Source: Nocardioides sp.
GTDB lineage: Bacteria > Actinomycetota > Actinomycetes > Propionibacteriales > Nocardioidaceae
Reading direction: 5' to 3'
Assembly: GCA_025924815.1 (NCBI GenBank)
Contig: JAICHQ010000001.1
Span: 62,001-126,000, forward strand
DNA length: 64,000 nt
Below, piece by piece: positions 1 to 9,197 of this stretch. Every line of letters starts with the position of its first letter. Position 1 is the stretch's first letter. The position numbers and the translations under genes are program-made. The notes beneath the pieces are model-generated. The model was given only the letters and a program-made list of their open reading frames with translations, was not told the DNA's origin and searched no databases.

Positions 1-2064
1 GTGCCGCTGATGCGGACCGACGACATCATCCACGGGTTCTGGACGCCCGACGAGGGCCGTGCCAACCCGGTCGACGTGACCATGTCGATGGCCAAGGGTG
101 CACGGCAGCGCGGCGCACGGATCTTCGAGGACACCGAGGTCACCGACTTCGTCCTCGAGGGCACCCGCGTCGTCGGCGTCCGCACCGAACGCGGCGACAT
201 CGAGTGCGAGAAGGTCGTGCTCGCGGCCGGTCTGTGGGGGCGCGAGCTCGCCGCCAAGGCGGACGTCACGGTCCCGCTCCAGGCGGCCGAGCACTACTAC
301 CTGCTCACCGAGCCGATCGACGGCGTCACCCCTGAGTCGGTGCCGGTGGTCGAGGAGCCGGAGTCCTACGGCTACTACCGCGAGGAGGGCGGCGGCCTGC
401 TGGTCGGGATGTTCGAGCCGGTCGGCAAGGCCTGGGCGCTGGACGGTACGCCGCGCGACAGCGCATTCGCCGTGCTCGCGCCGGACTGGGACCGGCTGGC
501 GCCGTTCCTCGAGGTCGCGATGCGGCGCTTCCCGGCGCTCGAGGACGCCGGGATCCGCACACTCTTCTGCGGGCCGGAGAGCTTCACCGACGACATCTCG
601 CCGATGCTGGGCGAGTCGCCCGAGGTCGACGGTCTCTACGTGGCCTGCGGCCTGAACTCCGTCGGCATCCTCTCCGGCGGTGGCCTCGGCCACGTGATGG
701 CGCAGTGGCTGATCGAGGGGCACCCCCCGATCGACCTCGGCGCCGTCGGCGTCGACCGGGCGCACGAGTTCCAGGCGACCCGGCGCTTCCGCGAGGAGCG
801 CACGGTCGAGCGGCTCGGGTTCCTGCTCAACAACCTGTCCTGGCCGAACGCCGAGTACCGGCACGGGCGCGACGTACGCCGGTCGCCGTACCACGCCCAG
901 CACGTCGCCGACGGCGCCCACTTCGTGACCACCAGCGGCTGGGAGTTCCCCGACTACTTCGCCGGCCAGGGCGTCACCCCGACCGTCGAGTGGGGGTACG
1001 CGCGGGGCGAGGGGTTCGAGCGGACACGCGAGGAGCACCTCCGGGCCCGCGAGCACGTCGGGATCTTCGACATGACGCTGATGTCGCACCATCTCGTGCA
1101 GGGGCCGCACGCGATGACGGTGCTCAACCGCGTGTGCACCGCCGACGTCGACACCGCGCTCGGCCGAGTCGTCTACACCCAGTGGTGCGACGAGCGCGGC
1201 GGCATCATCGCCGACGTCACGGTGACCCGCCTGGCCGAGGACCGGTACGTCGTGATCAGCGGCGACAACATCCACCGCCGCATCCCCGCGTGGATCCGCC
1301 GGCAGACGCGCGAGGGCGAGTTCCTCACCGTCACCGACGTCACCAGCGCCAACGCCCTGCTGTCGGTGCAGGGGCCGAGGTCGCGCGAGCTGCTGCAGCG
1401 GCTGAGCCCCGACGACTGGTCGAACGACGCCTTCCCGTACCTGACGGCCCGGAAGGTCGAGCTCGGCTACACCCCGCTCTGGGCGCTGCGCGTGACGTAC
1501 GTCGGCGAGCTCGGCTGGGACCTCCTCGTGCCGACCGAGTTCGGCGCCACGCTGTACGACCAGCTCCGCGAGGCCGGCGCCGACCTCGGCTTCCGCCCCA
1601 CCGGCGTCGGCGCCCTCGGCACGATGAGGCTGGAGAAGGCCTACCGCGACATGGGCCACGACATCGACTCCACCGACACTCCGATCGAGGCCGGACTCGG
1701 CTTCACCATCGCCTGGGGCAAGTCCGGTGGCTTCGTCGGCCGCGACGCTCTGCTGAAGCAGAAGGAGTCCGGACCACCCACCCGGCGGCTGGTGAACGTC
1801 CTGCTGGACTCCCCCGACCTCGACCTGATCGGCGACGAGCCGCTCTACTGGGACGGCAGACCCGTCGGCATCGTCCGCGCCGGGGGCTTCGGGCACTCCC
1901 TCGGCGCCGCCTGCGGCATCGCCGAGGTCAAGGGTGACGAGCCCGTCACCGCCGCGACCCTGTCCGCCGGGTCCTTCGAGATCGACATCGCCGGCACGAA
2001 GGTCCCGGCCCGGGTCTCCCTCAAGCCCTTCTTCGACCCGGACCGCTCCCGCATCCTGTGCTGA
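1..2064 (+). CDS. FAD-dependent oxidoreductase / GcvT-like aminomethyltransferase fusion (dimethylglycine/sarcosine dehydrogenase-like), 5' end probably outside the window
   Basis: ORF open to the window start; DAO-type FAD segment followed by GcvT-like C-terminus (VSIS-type 'YVGELGWDLLVPTEF', 'GALGTMRLEKAYRDMGHDID'). Confidence 0.85.
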   Translation: MPLMRTDDIIHGFWTPDEGRANPVDVTMSMAKGARQRGARIFEDTEVTDFVLEGTRVVGVRTERGDIECEKVVLAAGLWGRELAAKADVTVPLQAAEHYYLLTEPIDGVTPESVPVVEEPESYGYYREEGGGLLVGMFEPVGKAWALDGTPRDSAFAVLAPDWDRLAPFLEVAMRRFPALEDAGIRTLFCGPESFTDDISPMLGESPEVDGLYVACGLNSVGILSGGGLGHVMAQWLIEGHPPIDLGAVGVDRAHEFQATRRFREERTVERLGFLLNNLSWPNAEYRHGRDVRRSPYHAQHVADGAHFVTTSGWEFPDYFAGQGVTPTVEWGYARGEGFERTREEHLRAREHVGIFDMTLMSHHLVQGPHAMTVLNRVCTADVDTALGRVVYTQWCDERGGIIADVTVTRLAEDRYVVISGDNIHRRIPAWIRRQTREGEFLTVTDVTSANALLSVQGPRSRELLQRLSPDDWSNDAFPYLTARKVELGYTPLWALRVTYVGELGWDLLVPTEFGATLYDQLREAGADLGFRPTGVGALGTMRLEKAYRDMGHDIDSTDTPIEAGLGFTIAWGKSGGFVGRDALLKQKESGPPTRRLVNVLLDSPDLDLIGDEPLYWDGRPVGIVRAGGFGHSLGAACGIAEVKGDEPVTAATLSAGSFEIDIAGTKVPARVSLKPFFDPDRSRILC

Positions 2065-3508
2065 GCGACCCACGGCCGGAGGTCGCGGGCAGTCGCACGG
2101 AGGCGAACAGCGCTGCCACCACGATCACGCATGTCGCGCCGAACCCGATCAGCAGGCCGTCTTGGAGGTGCAGGCCCCGGGACGCGGCGGTGGTGACGGC
2201 GATGCCGACGACAGCCGGGCCGAACGCCGCCCCCAGCACGTCGCCGAGCTGGTACTGGGCCAGGGTCGTGACCTCGTCACCGCCCGAGGCCATCTCGGTG
2301 GCCAGGACTCCGATCGCCGGGTAGGTCATCCCCATCCCCAGCGCGCCCACGCCCCACGCGACGTACACGACGATCGTGGCGCTGCCGGCCACGCCGGCGA
2401 TGACGCCGACGACTCCGAGGAACATCACGGCCTCGCCGAGGGTCGCGATCCGCGCCATCGGCCAGCTGCTCGCCAGCCGTGCCTGGGCCCACGTCCCGAT
2501 GGTCCAGGTCAGGGTGCCGCAGGTGACCACGAGGGCCGCCATGGTGAGGGTCAGGCCCGCGACCCGCGTGAGGTACGCCGGCAGGAACCCGTCGACGGAG
2601 TAGAACGCGGCGTCCGCGAGGAAGCCGGACGCGATGACAGCCGGCAGCCCTCGGCGCGCTGTGAACGAGCCTTTCGGGAGGATGCGGGTCAGCGCCACCA
2701 GGGCTGCCACCGCGAACGGGAGGAAGAGCAGCGCGCCCCACCGTCCCGAGGCGGTGAGTGCGGCCAGCAGAGCGAGCATGCTCACCGCGAAGACGACCAG
2801 CACCGACGTGGTCGCGGGCCCGGCCTCGTGCGCGGGCGCGTCACCACCCTCCGGCTCGGTCAGCGACGGGTGCAGCATCCACACCGCCGGGATGACGAGC
2901 GGAAGGATCAGCGCGAACGCCCAGCGCCAGCCGAGGGTCGAGGCGACGAATCCGCCGTACGCCGGGCCGAGCAGCCCCGGGAACGCCCACGCCACCGCCA
3001 GGGCGGCATACATCCGCGGGCGCAGGCGTAGCGGATAGCGTCGGGTGAAGACCGCCAGCAACAGCGCGTACTGCGCACCGGAACCCCCACCCTGGACCAC
3101 GAGCCCGGAGACGATCACCCACGCGGTGGGAGCAAGAATCACGATCAGACTGCCCACCACGAAGGCAGTCAGGCTCGTGTAGAAGGCGCCTCGCAGCCCC
3201 CACCTCGCCGCCAGTCTCGGCGTGAAGGGCAGGACGATGACGGTGGCCACCTGGGACGCGCTCAGCGCCGCCCCGAACAGCCGCACCCCGCCCAGGTCGG
3301 AGACCACCGCCGGTAGCACCGCGATCGTGACCAGCACCTGGACCGCGACGAGGCCCTCCATCAGCAGCAGACCCACCGTGGTCCGCGCCAGGCCACCGGC
3401 GAACAGCTCTCGCCAGGCCGGGATCGCCGACGCTCTCCTCCCCCGGGCCACCCCTGACGGTATCGAGACGATCCCGGCCGGCCGCTCGTCCCGCCCGACC
3501 GGCGACAC
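2021..3508 (-). CDS. MFS transporter
   Basis: 495 aa hydrophobic ORF with many TM segments and MFS-like loops; start uncertain; 3' end overlaps the convergent upstream gene by 44 bp. Confidence 0.8.
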   Translation of the reverse strand: MSPVGRDERPAGIVSIPSGVARGRRASAIPAWRELFAGGLARTTVGLLLMEGLVAVQVLVTIAVLPAVVSDLGGVRLFGAALSASQVATVIVLPFTPRLAARWGLRGAFYTSLTAFVVGSLIVILAPTAWVIVSGLVVQGGGSGAQYALLLAVFTRRYPLRLRPRMYAALAVAWAFPGLLGPAYGGFVASTLGWRWAFALILPLVIPAVWMLHPSLTEPEGGDAPAHEAGPATTSVLVVFAVSMLALLAALTASGRWGALLFLPFAVAALVALTRILPKGSFTARRGLPAVIASGFLADAAFYSVDGFLPAYLTRVAGLTLTMAALVVTCGTLTWTIGTWAQARLASSWPMARIATLGEAVMFLGVVGVIAGVAGSATIVVYVAWGVGALGMGMTYPAIGVLATEMASGGDEVTTLAQYQLGDVLGAAFGPAVVGIAVTTAASRGLHLQDGLLIGFGATCVIVVAALFASVRLPATSGRGSLSTGCGSGPGRRRA

Positions 3509-3512
3509 GCGT

Positions 3513-3546
3513 CAGCCTGGATCCAGGCTCAGCGTGGATCCCAGCT
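3513..3546. repeat. Tandem palindromic 17-bp repeats TCAGCCTGGATCCAGGC / TCAGCGTGGATCCCAGC between two same-strand genes
   Basis: Perfect 16-bp palindrome AGCCTGGATCCAGGCT at 3514-3529 followed by an imperfect copy AGCGTGGATCCCAGCT at 3531-3546. Confidence 0.75.
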
Positions 3547-4409
3547 CAGTCGAGGAGCCACTCGGGGCGCTCGAGCAGGGCCACCAGGACGGCGAGCCAG
3601 CGCGAGGCCTGGACGTCGTCGATGCGCCCCCCGGCCACCGACAGGGTCAGCGTCATCACCTTGCCCGGTACGACCGCGCCGCCGTCGATCACCGGCTCGT
3701 CACGCACGGCGCCGACCGCGAGGACGGCTGCCTGGCCCGGCGGCACCGTGGCGGCCGCCTCCTCGACCCCGAAGCGGCCGGGGTAGGTCACCGGGATGCC
3801 CATCGACGCGGTCTGGTCGTCCTCGATCCGCGCGACGCCGAGCTGCGGCACCTGCCGGTGGGCGGCGACCACCGCTCTGCCGACGAGGTCCATCACCCCG
3901 GAGTCGGGTCGCTCGCGCTCCAGCCGCGCGGAGAGGAACACGAGCCGGTCGACGCGCACCCGCGTGCGGAGGTACTGGTGCTCCAGCACCGGCTCGGCGG
4001 CACGTGGCGGAGCCACCGGTGCAGACGTCGGCTCGACGAGCGGCTTCGGCGGAGCGGGCTCGCCGCGATGGCCGGCCACCGGGGCCTCGACCATCGATGC
4101 GGCGCCGACGCGTTCACGGCGTACGAGGCCCAGGTCGGCCAGTACCGCATCCAGATCGTCGACCTGCTCCCACGGCTCGCCCACTATCCCGATCGGGGTG
4201 CCCGGCTCGACCCGCGTGCCGGGCTCGATCAGGGTCTTCAGCAGCAGTCCCGGGCGCCCCGCCTCGACGCTGAACAGCTCGTTCTCGGTCTCGACGTACG
4301 CAATGGTCTGGGCAGCGTCGAACCGGGCCGACTCCTCCACGAGCCACGCGGACAGCACGCCCTCGTCGGAGTCGGCTGCAACATCAGGCATGCGAAGTAC
4401 CCGAGGCAA
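3546..4409 (-). CDS. E2-like (2-oxoacid dehydrogenase acyltransferase family) pseudoenzyme candidate
   Basis: 287 aa; N-terminal biotinyl/lipoyl-like fold (VETENELFSVEAGRPGLLLKTLIEPGTRVEPGTPIGIV), C-terminal E2 core-like segment (PPGQAAVLAVGAVRDEPVIDGGAVVPGKVMTLTLSVAGGRIDDVQASRWL); lipoyl-Lys and HxxxDG His absent. Confidence 0.7.
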   Translation of the reverse strand: MPRVLRMPDVAADSDEGVLSAWLVEESARFDAAQTIAYVETENELFSVEAGRPGLLLKTLIEPGTRVEPGTPIGIVGEPWEQVDDLDAVLADLGLVRRERVGAASMVEAPVAGHRGEPAPPKPLVEPTSAPVAPPRAAEPVLEHQYLRTRVRVDRLVFLSARLERERPDSGVMDLVGRAVVAAHRQVPQLGVARIEDDQTASMGIPVTYPGRFGVEEAAATVPPGQAAVLAVGAVRDEPVIDGGAVVPGKVMTLTLSVAGGRIDDVQASRWLAVLVALLERPEWLLD

Positions 4410-4590
4410 CGGTCTTCCTCACAGATAGACACCCGCGCCACGCTCGGGGGTGCGTGACCCGCGGCGCAGCCCAGGCTAGGGGACCCCTGGGGGTGAGGCC
4501 ACCCCGGGTGAGGGGAATCCGGCCCGCCACTGCAACCTCCTCCCGAGATCTCGCGTCTTGGTCGCGACACAGACCTCACAAGGAGTCACC

Positions 4591-5898
4591 ATGACCACAC
4601 ACCACCCGTTCGGCCGTCTGCGAACCCCGGCCGTCGCGGCCGGCCTCGCGCTCGCCACCTCGGCCACCGTCGCCGCCACCACCCTCGCCCCGGCATACGC
4701 CGCGGCACCCCACAACGAGCAGGTCGTCCTGGTCAACGGGAGCAACGCCCAGGCCGACGCCAAGAGCATGGTCAACGGCACCGCCCAGGTGTCCTCGGCC
4801 GACGGCCGGTTCGTCGTGTTCTCGACCGCGGCGCCGCTGGTGCCCCAGGACACCAACGACCTCGACGACGTCTACCTGCGCGACACCACCGACGGCATCA
4901 CGATCCTGGTCAGCGCCCGGGGCAAGACGCCCGGCAACGACTACAGCATCGAGCCGACGATCTCCAAGAGCGGGCAGTACGTCGCGTTCACGACGTACGC
5001 GACGAACCTCACGCCGGACACCAACGGGAGCGTCCTCGACGTGGTCGTCAAGGATCTCTACTCCGGGAGGATCCGCCTCGTCTCCGTCGACAGCGCCGGT
5101 CACCAGCGCAAGAAGAACAGCTTCTTCCCGGTGATCTCCGGCAACGGCAAGCGGGTGTCGTTCCAGTCCTTCGGCCGGTTCGGCCCGAAGGACGCCGACA
5201 AGCGCGAGGACGTCTACGTCCGCGACGTCGCCCACCGCTGGACCCGCCAGGCCTCGATCACGCCGAGTGGCCGCGACGTGAAGCCGTCGGTCGTCAACGG
5301 CGACATCTCCGACAACGGCAAGCTCGTCACCTTCGGCGAGAACAACGCGCTGTGGGTGCGCCACCTCGGCACCGGCAAGACCATCCGCTTCTGGCACGAG
5401 CCGGACGCGCCGCCGTGCCAGCCGTTCCCGGAGGGCAGTGCCGGGCGGCCGGTGATCTCCGGCGACGGTCGGTACGTCGCGTTCTCCTCGTGCGCGACCA
5501 AGCTGCCCGGTCCGGCGACGCACGGGCAGGTGTACCGGATGAAGCTGTCCGACCGGTCCGTCACGCTGGTGAGCAGGACCGGCCACGGGGCCGGCGACGC
5601 CGACTCCTACCTGCCGAGCCTGTCGACCACCGGCCGGTACGTCGGGTTCGGCTCCGACGCCACCGACCTGGCCGCCGACACCGGCGTTGACCCGGACGCC
5701 TTCGTCGCCGACCTGCGCTCGGGCACGATCACCCGGGCCTCCCAGTCGCCCGGGGCCGAGGAGAGCAACAACTGGAGCGCCAGCACCGGAGCCGCGATCA
5801 GCGGGGACGGCCACACCCTGGTCTACGAGTCGTACGCCACCAACCTGGTCGCCGGCGACGCCTACGACTGGGAAGAGGTCTTCACCTGGACCCGGTGA
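4591..5898 (+). CDS. Secreted PD40/TolB-like beta-propeller repeat protein
   Basis: ATG 4591 with AGGAG RBS; signal peptide (VAAGLALATSATVAATTLAPAYAAA); repeated '(S)xDGRYVAFSS.A..L...DTN...DVYVRD' motifs. Confidence 0.8.
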   Translation: MTTHHPFGRLRTPAVAAGLALATSATVAATTLAPAYAAAPHNEQVVLVNGSNAQADAKSMVNGTAQVSSADGRFVVFSTAAPLVPQDTNDLDDVYLRDTTDGITILVSARGKTPGNDYSIEPTISKSGQYVAFTTYATNLTPDTNGSVLDVVVKDLYSGRIRLVSVDSAGHQRKKNSFFPVISGNGKRVSFQSFGRFGPKDADKREDVYVRDVAHRWTRQASITPSGRDVKPSVVNGDISDNGKLVTFGENNALWVRHLGTGKTIRFWHEPDAPPCQPFPEGSAGRPVISGDGRYVAFSSCATKLPGPATHGQVYRMKLSDRSVTLVSRTGHGAGDADSYLPSLSTTGRYVGFGSDATDLAADTGVDPDAFVADLRSGTITRASQSPGAEESNNWSASTGAAISGDGHTLVYESYATNLVAGDAYDWEEVFTWTR

Positions 5899-5913
5899 GC
5901 TCGGACCATGCGC

Positions 5914-5952
5914 CGTACCCGCTGAGGATTCGTCGGGACCTCAGCGGGTACG
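5914..5952 (+). terminator. Perfect 14-bp stem hairpin between the beta-propeller gene and the SRPBCC gene
   Basis: CGTACCCGCTGAGG-attcgtcggga-CCTCAGCGGGTACG; ends 7 nt before ATG 5960. Confidence 0.6.
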
Positions 5953-5959
5953 AGCGTCC

Positions 5960-6394
5960 ATGACCCGGACCCAGCAGGAGATGGACGCCACCCCCGACCA
6001 GGTGTGGAAGGTTCTGGCCGACGGTTGGCTGTATCCCTGCTGGGTCGTGGGCGCGACCCGGATGCGCGACGTCGAGGCCGACTGGCCCGCACCCGGCGCC
6101 AAGCTCCACCACTCGGTCGGCGTCTGGCCCGCCACCATCGACGACGACACCGAGGTCGTCGAGTCGGTGGCGGGACACCTGCTGCGGCTCCGCGCGCGGG
6201 CCTGGCCGGCAGGCGAGGCCGAGGTCGTGCTCCACATCGAGGCGCGCGGCACCGGCTCGCTGGTGACCATCGAGGAGGACGTCGTCACCGGGCCGGCGAC
6301 GCTGATGCCGGCACCGGCCCGGGCCGTGGCCCTGCAGGTCCGCAACCGCGAGACCCTGCGCCGGCTGGGCTGGATGGCCGAGCGACGGGTGTGA
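5960..6394 (+). CDS. SRPBCC family protein (polyketide cyclase/dehydrase-like)
   Basis: MTRTQQEMDATPDQVWKVLADGWLYPCWVVGATRMRDVEADWPAPGAKLHHSVGVWP is typical of the SRPBCC fold. Confidence 0.75.
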   Translation: MTRTQQEMDATPDQVWKVLADGWLYPCWVVGATRMRDVEADWPAPGAKLHHSVGVWPATIDDDTEVVESVAGHLLRLRARAWPAGEAEVVLHIEARGTGSLVTIEEDVVTGPATLMPAPARAVALQVRNRETLRRLGWMAERRV

Positions 6395-7983
6395 CCGTGG
6401 ACCCGACGTACGACGCGGTGGTGATCGGCGCCGGACCCAACGGCCTGGTCGCCGCCAACCGGCTGGTCGATGCGGGCTGGTCGGTCCTCGTGCTCGAGGC
6501 GCGGCCCCACGTGGGGGGCGCCGTCCACAGCGACCGCGCTCTCGACCCCGCCTTCGAGCACGACATGTTCAGCTCCTTCTACCCCCTGGCCGCGGTCTCG
6601 CCCGCCCTGAGGTCCTTCCACCTGGAGGAGCAGGGTCTGGCCTGGCGCCACGCACCGGCGGTGCTCGGGCACCCGCTGCCCGGCGGCCGATGGGCGATCC
6701 TGCATCGCGATCGCGAGGTGACCGCCGGCCTGCTCGACGACCAGTGCGCCGGCGACGGGGACAGCTGGCTCGCCCTCTGCGAGCGGTGGGACCGGATCGG
6801 CGGCCCGCTCGTCGAGGCGCTGCTCACGCCCCTGCCCCCGTTGCGTGCCACCGCCCGCGGGCTGGCCCGGCTCCGGTCGGCGGGCGGGATGGATCTGATC
6901 CGGATGCTGCTGACGCCCGTCGGCGACGACACGCTCTGGCCGTTCCGCGGCGACGCCGCGCGGCTGCTGCTCGCGGGAAACGCGGCCCACTCGGACATCC
7001 CGCTCGACGCCCCCGGCTCCGGCCTGATGGGCGTGCTGTTGACGATGCTCGGCCAGACCGTGGGCTTCCCCGCGCCGGAGGGCGGGAGCTCGCGGCTGGC
7101 CGAGGCCCTGCGGGCACGCCTGGAGCAGCGTGGCGGCCGAGTGCGGTGCAGCGCGCCGGTGGAGCGCGTCGAGGTGGACCACGGTCGGGTCGTCGCCGTG
7201 CGCGCCGGCGACGGCTCGCGCATCGTCGTACGCCGTGCCGTGGTCGCCGCGGTCGTGGCCCCGATCCTCTACGAGCGCCTGGTCGACCCCGCCGATCTGC
7301 CACCTCGCGTCCGTCGCGGCATGCAGCGCTTCCAGCTGGACCCCTCGACGGTCAAGGTCGACTGGGCCCTCGCCGGACCGGTGCCGTGGTCGTCGCCGCC
7401 CCCGTTCGCTCCGGGCACCGTCCACGTCGCGGACTCGCCGGCGGAGCTGAGCGAGGCCAACGGGCAGATCTCCGCCGACCTCGTGCCGGCGCGACCCTTC
7501 CTGCTCATCGGCCAGATGACCACGACCGACCCCACGCGCTCCCCCGCGGGCACCGAGGCCCTGTGGGCCTACACCCACGTGCCCCAGCAGGTGCGGGGCG
7601 ACGCCGGCGACGACGCCATCACCGGGGTGTGGGACCACGACGAGGTCGAGCGCTTCGCCGACCGCATGCAGCAGCGCATCGAGGACCGGGCCCCCGGCTT
7701 CACCTCCCTGATCCGGGCGCGGCGGATCCTGGGCCCGCACGAGCTCGAGGACGCCGACCCCAACCTGCTGGGCGGTGCGATCAACGGCGGTACGTCGCAG
7801 CTGCACCAGCAGCTCGTGCTCCGTCCGGTCCCCGGCTCGGGACGGGCGGAGACCGGGATCCGCGGTCTCTACCTGGGCTCGGCGTCGGCCCATCCGGGCG
7901 GCGCGGTGCACGGAGCGCCGGGGATGAACGCCGCCCGGGCCGCGCTCGCCCACCACCGGTGGTCGCTGCGCCGGGGACGCTGA
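6391..7983 (+). CDS. Phytoene-desaturase-like NAD(P)/FAD-dependent oxidoreductase
   Basis: GTG 6391 overlaps the upstream stop (GTGA); YDAVVIGAGPNGLVAANRLVDAGWSVLVLEARPHVGG dinucleotide-binding motif; C-term YLGSASAHPGGAVHGAPGMNAA. Confidence 0.85.
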   Translation: MTVDPTYDAVVIGAGPNGLVAANRLVDAGWSVLVLEARPHVGGAVHSDRALDPAFEHDMFSSFYPLAAVSPALRSFHLEEQGLAWRHAPAVLGHPLPGGRWAILHRDREVTAGLLDDQCAGDGDSWLALCERWDRIGGPLVEALLTPLPPLRATARGLARLRSAGGMDLIRMLLTPVGDDTLWPFRGDAARLLLAGNAAHSDIPLDAPGSGLMGVLLTMLGQTVGFPAPEGGSSRLAEALRARLEQRGGRVRCSAPVERVEVDHGRVVAVRAGDGSRIVVRRAVVAAVVAPILYERLVDPADLPPRVRRGMQRFQLDPSTVKVDWALAGPVPWSSPPPFAPGTVHVADSPAELSEANGQISADLVPARPFLLIGQMTTTDPTRSPAGTEALWAYTHVPQQVRGDAGDDAITGVWDHDEVERFADRMQQRIEDRAPGFTSLIRARRILGPHELEDADPNLLGGAINGGTSQLHQQLVLRPVPGSGRAETGIRGLYLGSASAHPGGAVHGAPGMNAARAALAHHRWSLRRGR

Positions 7984-7996
7984 CGTCGGCCGCGGG

Positions 7997-8335
7997 TCAG
8001 CGGCCGCGCAACCACCGCCGGCGTACGTCGCGCTTGACGTCCTCCTCGGACCTCATCGTGCCGGCGTCCGGAAACTCGTGCTCGTTGCCCTCGAGCGCGT
8101 CGCGCAGCTGACCGCGCGCCGAGGCGCCGCCCTCCACGTCGTAGAAGAAGCCGCCGTAGAGGCCGGCCACGCCGCCGACCACGAGCAGGACCAGCCCCGG
8201 CACGGCCCAGGCCCAGCTCCGGACACTGATGCCGATGCCGATCAGGACCAGGCCGGCGAGCATGACCACCAGCGCGATCCAGGTCCATCGCGGGCGGACG
8301 GTGTGGGTGTTCTCGTTCTGCTCTGCGTATGACAT
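7997..8335 (-). CDS. Small membrane protein of unknown function
   Basis: 112 aa, two TM segments (WTWIALVVMLAGLVLIGIGISV, WAVPGLVLLVVGGVAGLYGGFFYD); GGGTAC hexamer 22 bp upstream. Confidence 0.65.
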   Translation of the reverse strand: MSYAEQNENTHTVRPRWTWIALVVMLAGLVLIGIGISVRSWAWAVPGLVLLVVGGVAGLYGGFFYDVEGGASARGQLRDALEGNEHEFPDAGTMRSEEDVKRDVRRRWLRGR

Positions 8336-8444
8336 CGAGCCTCCTCACCTCGTCCGTACCCGAAGCGGCGTCCGGTACGCGACCGCGGCGCATCGCGAGC
8401 GCCACATCGGGTACCGACCGGGCAGCCGCGTCGAAGGAGGCACC

Positions 8445-8669
8445 ATGCCCAGCAAGTCGGCCAATGTGAAGAACGAGAAGCAGTACGAGGCCCTGAAGGA
8501 CAAGGGGATGTCCAAGGAGCGCGCCGCCAAGATCGCGAACAGCCCCGGGGCGTCGAGCCGCGGCGGCAAGAAGAGCGGGTCCGGTGGGGACAGCTCCCAG
8601 GGCGGCACCACCGCCCAGAAGAAGAAGGCCGGGCGCAAGGGCGGCAGGGCGGCGTCCGGGAAAGGCTGA
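8445..8669 (+). CDS. Small basic Lys/Gly-rich protein (Rho-like / DUF7218-like)
   Basis: MPSKSANVKNEKQYEALKDKGMSKERAAKIANSPGASSRGGKKSGSGG; RBS AAGGAGG upstream. Confidence 0.7.
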   Translation: MPSKSANVKNEKQYEALKDKGMSKERAAKIANSPGASSRGGKKSGSGGDSSQGGTTAQKKKAGRKGGRAASGKG

Positions 8670-8671
8670 GA

Positions 8672-9151
8672 TCAGCCCGCGCTCGCGGTCTCCGGAGCCC
8701 CCTCGGGGTCGTCGTTCCGGGTGAAGAAGGAAATCCTGCCGTCGTTCTCGAAGATGGCCAGGTCGACGTCGCCGACGCTCCGGATGCCCTGCTGGCGTGC
8801 GGCCGCCAGCAGGTCTGCCATCGACAGTCGTTGCTGTCGCAGCGCCTCGGAGAGGGCCAGGCCGTCGCGGATGATCACGATCGGCTTGCCGTTGATCAGC
8901 GACCGGGTGCGTGGGAACCGCCACTGCGTCCACGACAGGGCCGTGGTGAACAGCGCGAAGACAGAGATCGTGAGCACGCCCGAGGTCAGCGAGTAGTCCT
9001 GCTGGGTCACCGACTGCTGCACGAGGTCGCCCATCGTGACGTACAGCAGCAGCTCGAAGGTGCTCAGCTCGCCCAGGGTGGATCGCCCGACCGCCCGGGT
9101 CACCCCCCACAGGAACAAGAACATCACCGCAGCCCGGATCACGATCTCCAC
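8672..9151 (-). CDS. DUF421 (YetF-like) membrane protein
   Basis: TM segments followed by 'LINGKPIVIIRDGLALSEALRQQRLSMADLLAAARQQGIRSVGDVDLAIFENDGRISFF'. Confidence 0.8.
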   Translation of the reverse strand: MEIVIRAAVMFLFLWGVTRAVGRSTLGELSTFELLLYVTMGDLVQQSVTQQDYSLTSGVLTISVFALFTTALSWTQWRFPRTRSLINGKPIVIIRDGLALSEALRQQRLSMADLLAAARQQGIRSVGDVDLAIFENDGRISFFTRNDDPEGAPETASAG

Positions 9152-9197
9152 GGGGGCCTCCTCGGTCAGCAGGGTCGGTCAGCAGGTCGAACAGGGG

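Noticed and set aside
4458-4520. GGGG/CCCC-rich short palindromes (e.g. AGGGGACCCCT) between the E2-like gene and the beta-propeller gene
   Set aside because: Very short arms in GC-rich DNA; not distinguishable from chance.
5941-7956. 671-aa minus-strand ORF antisense to the SRPBCC/oxidoreductase genes
   Set aside because: Low-complexity Arg/Gly/Pro/His-rich translation typical of shadow frames in GC-rich DNA; the + strand ORFs carry clear domain motifs.
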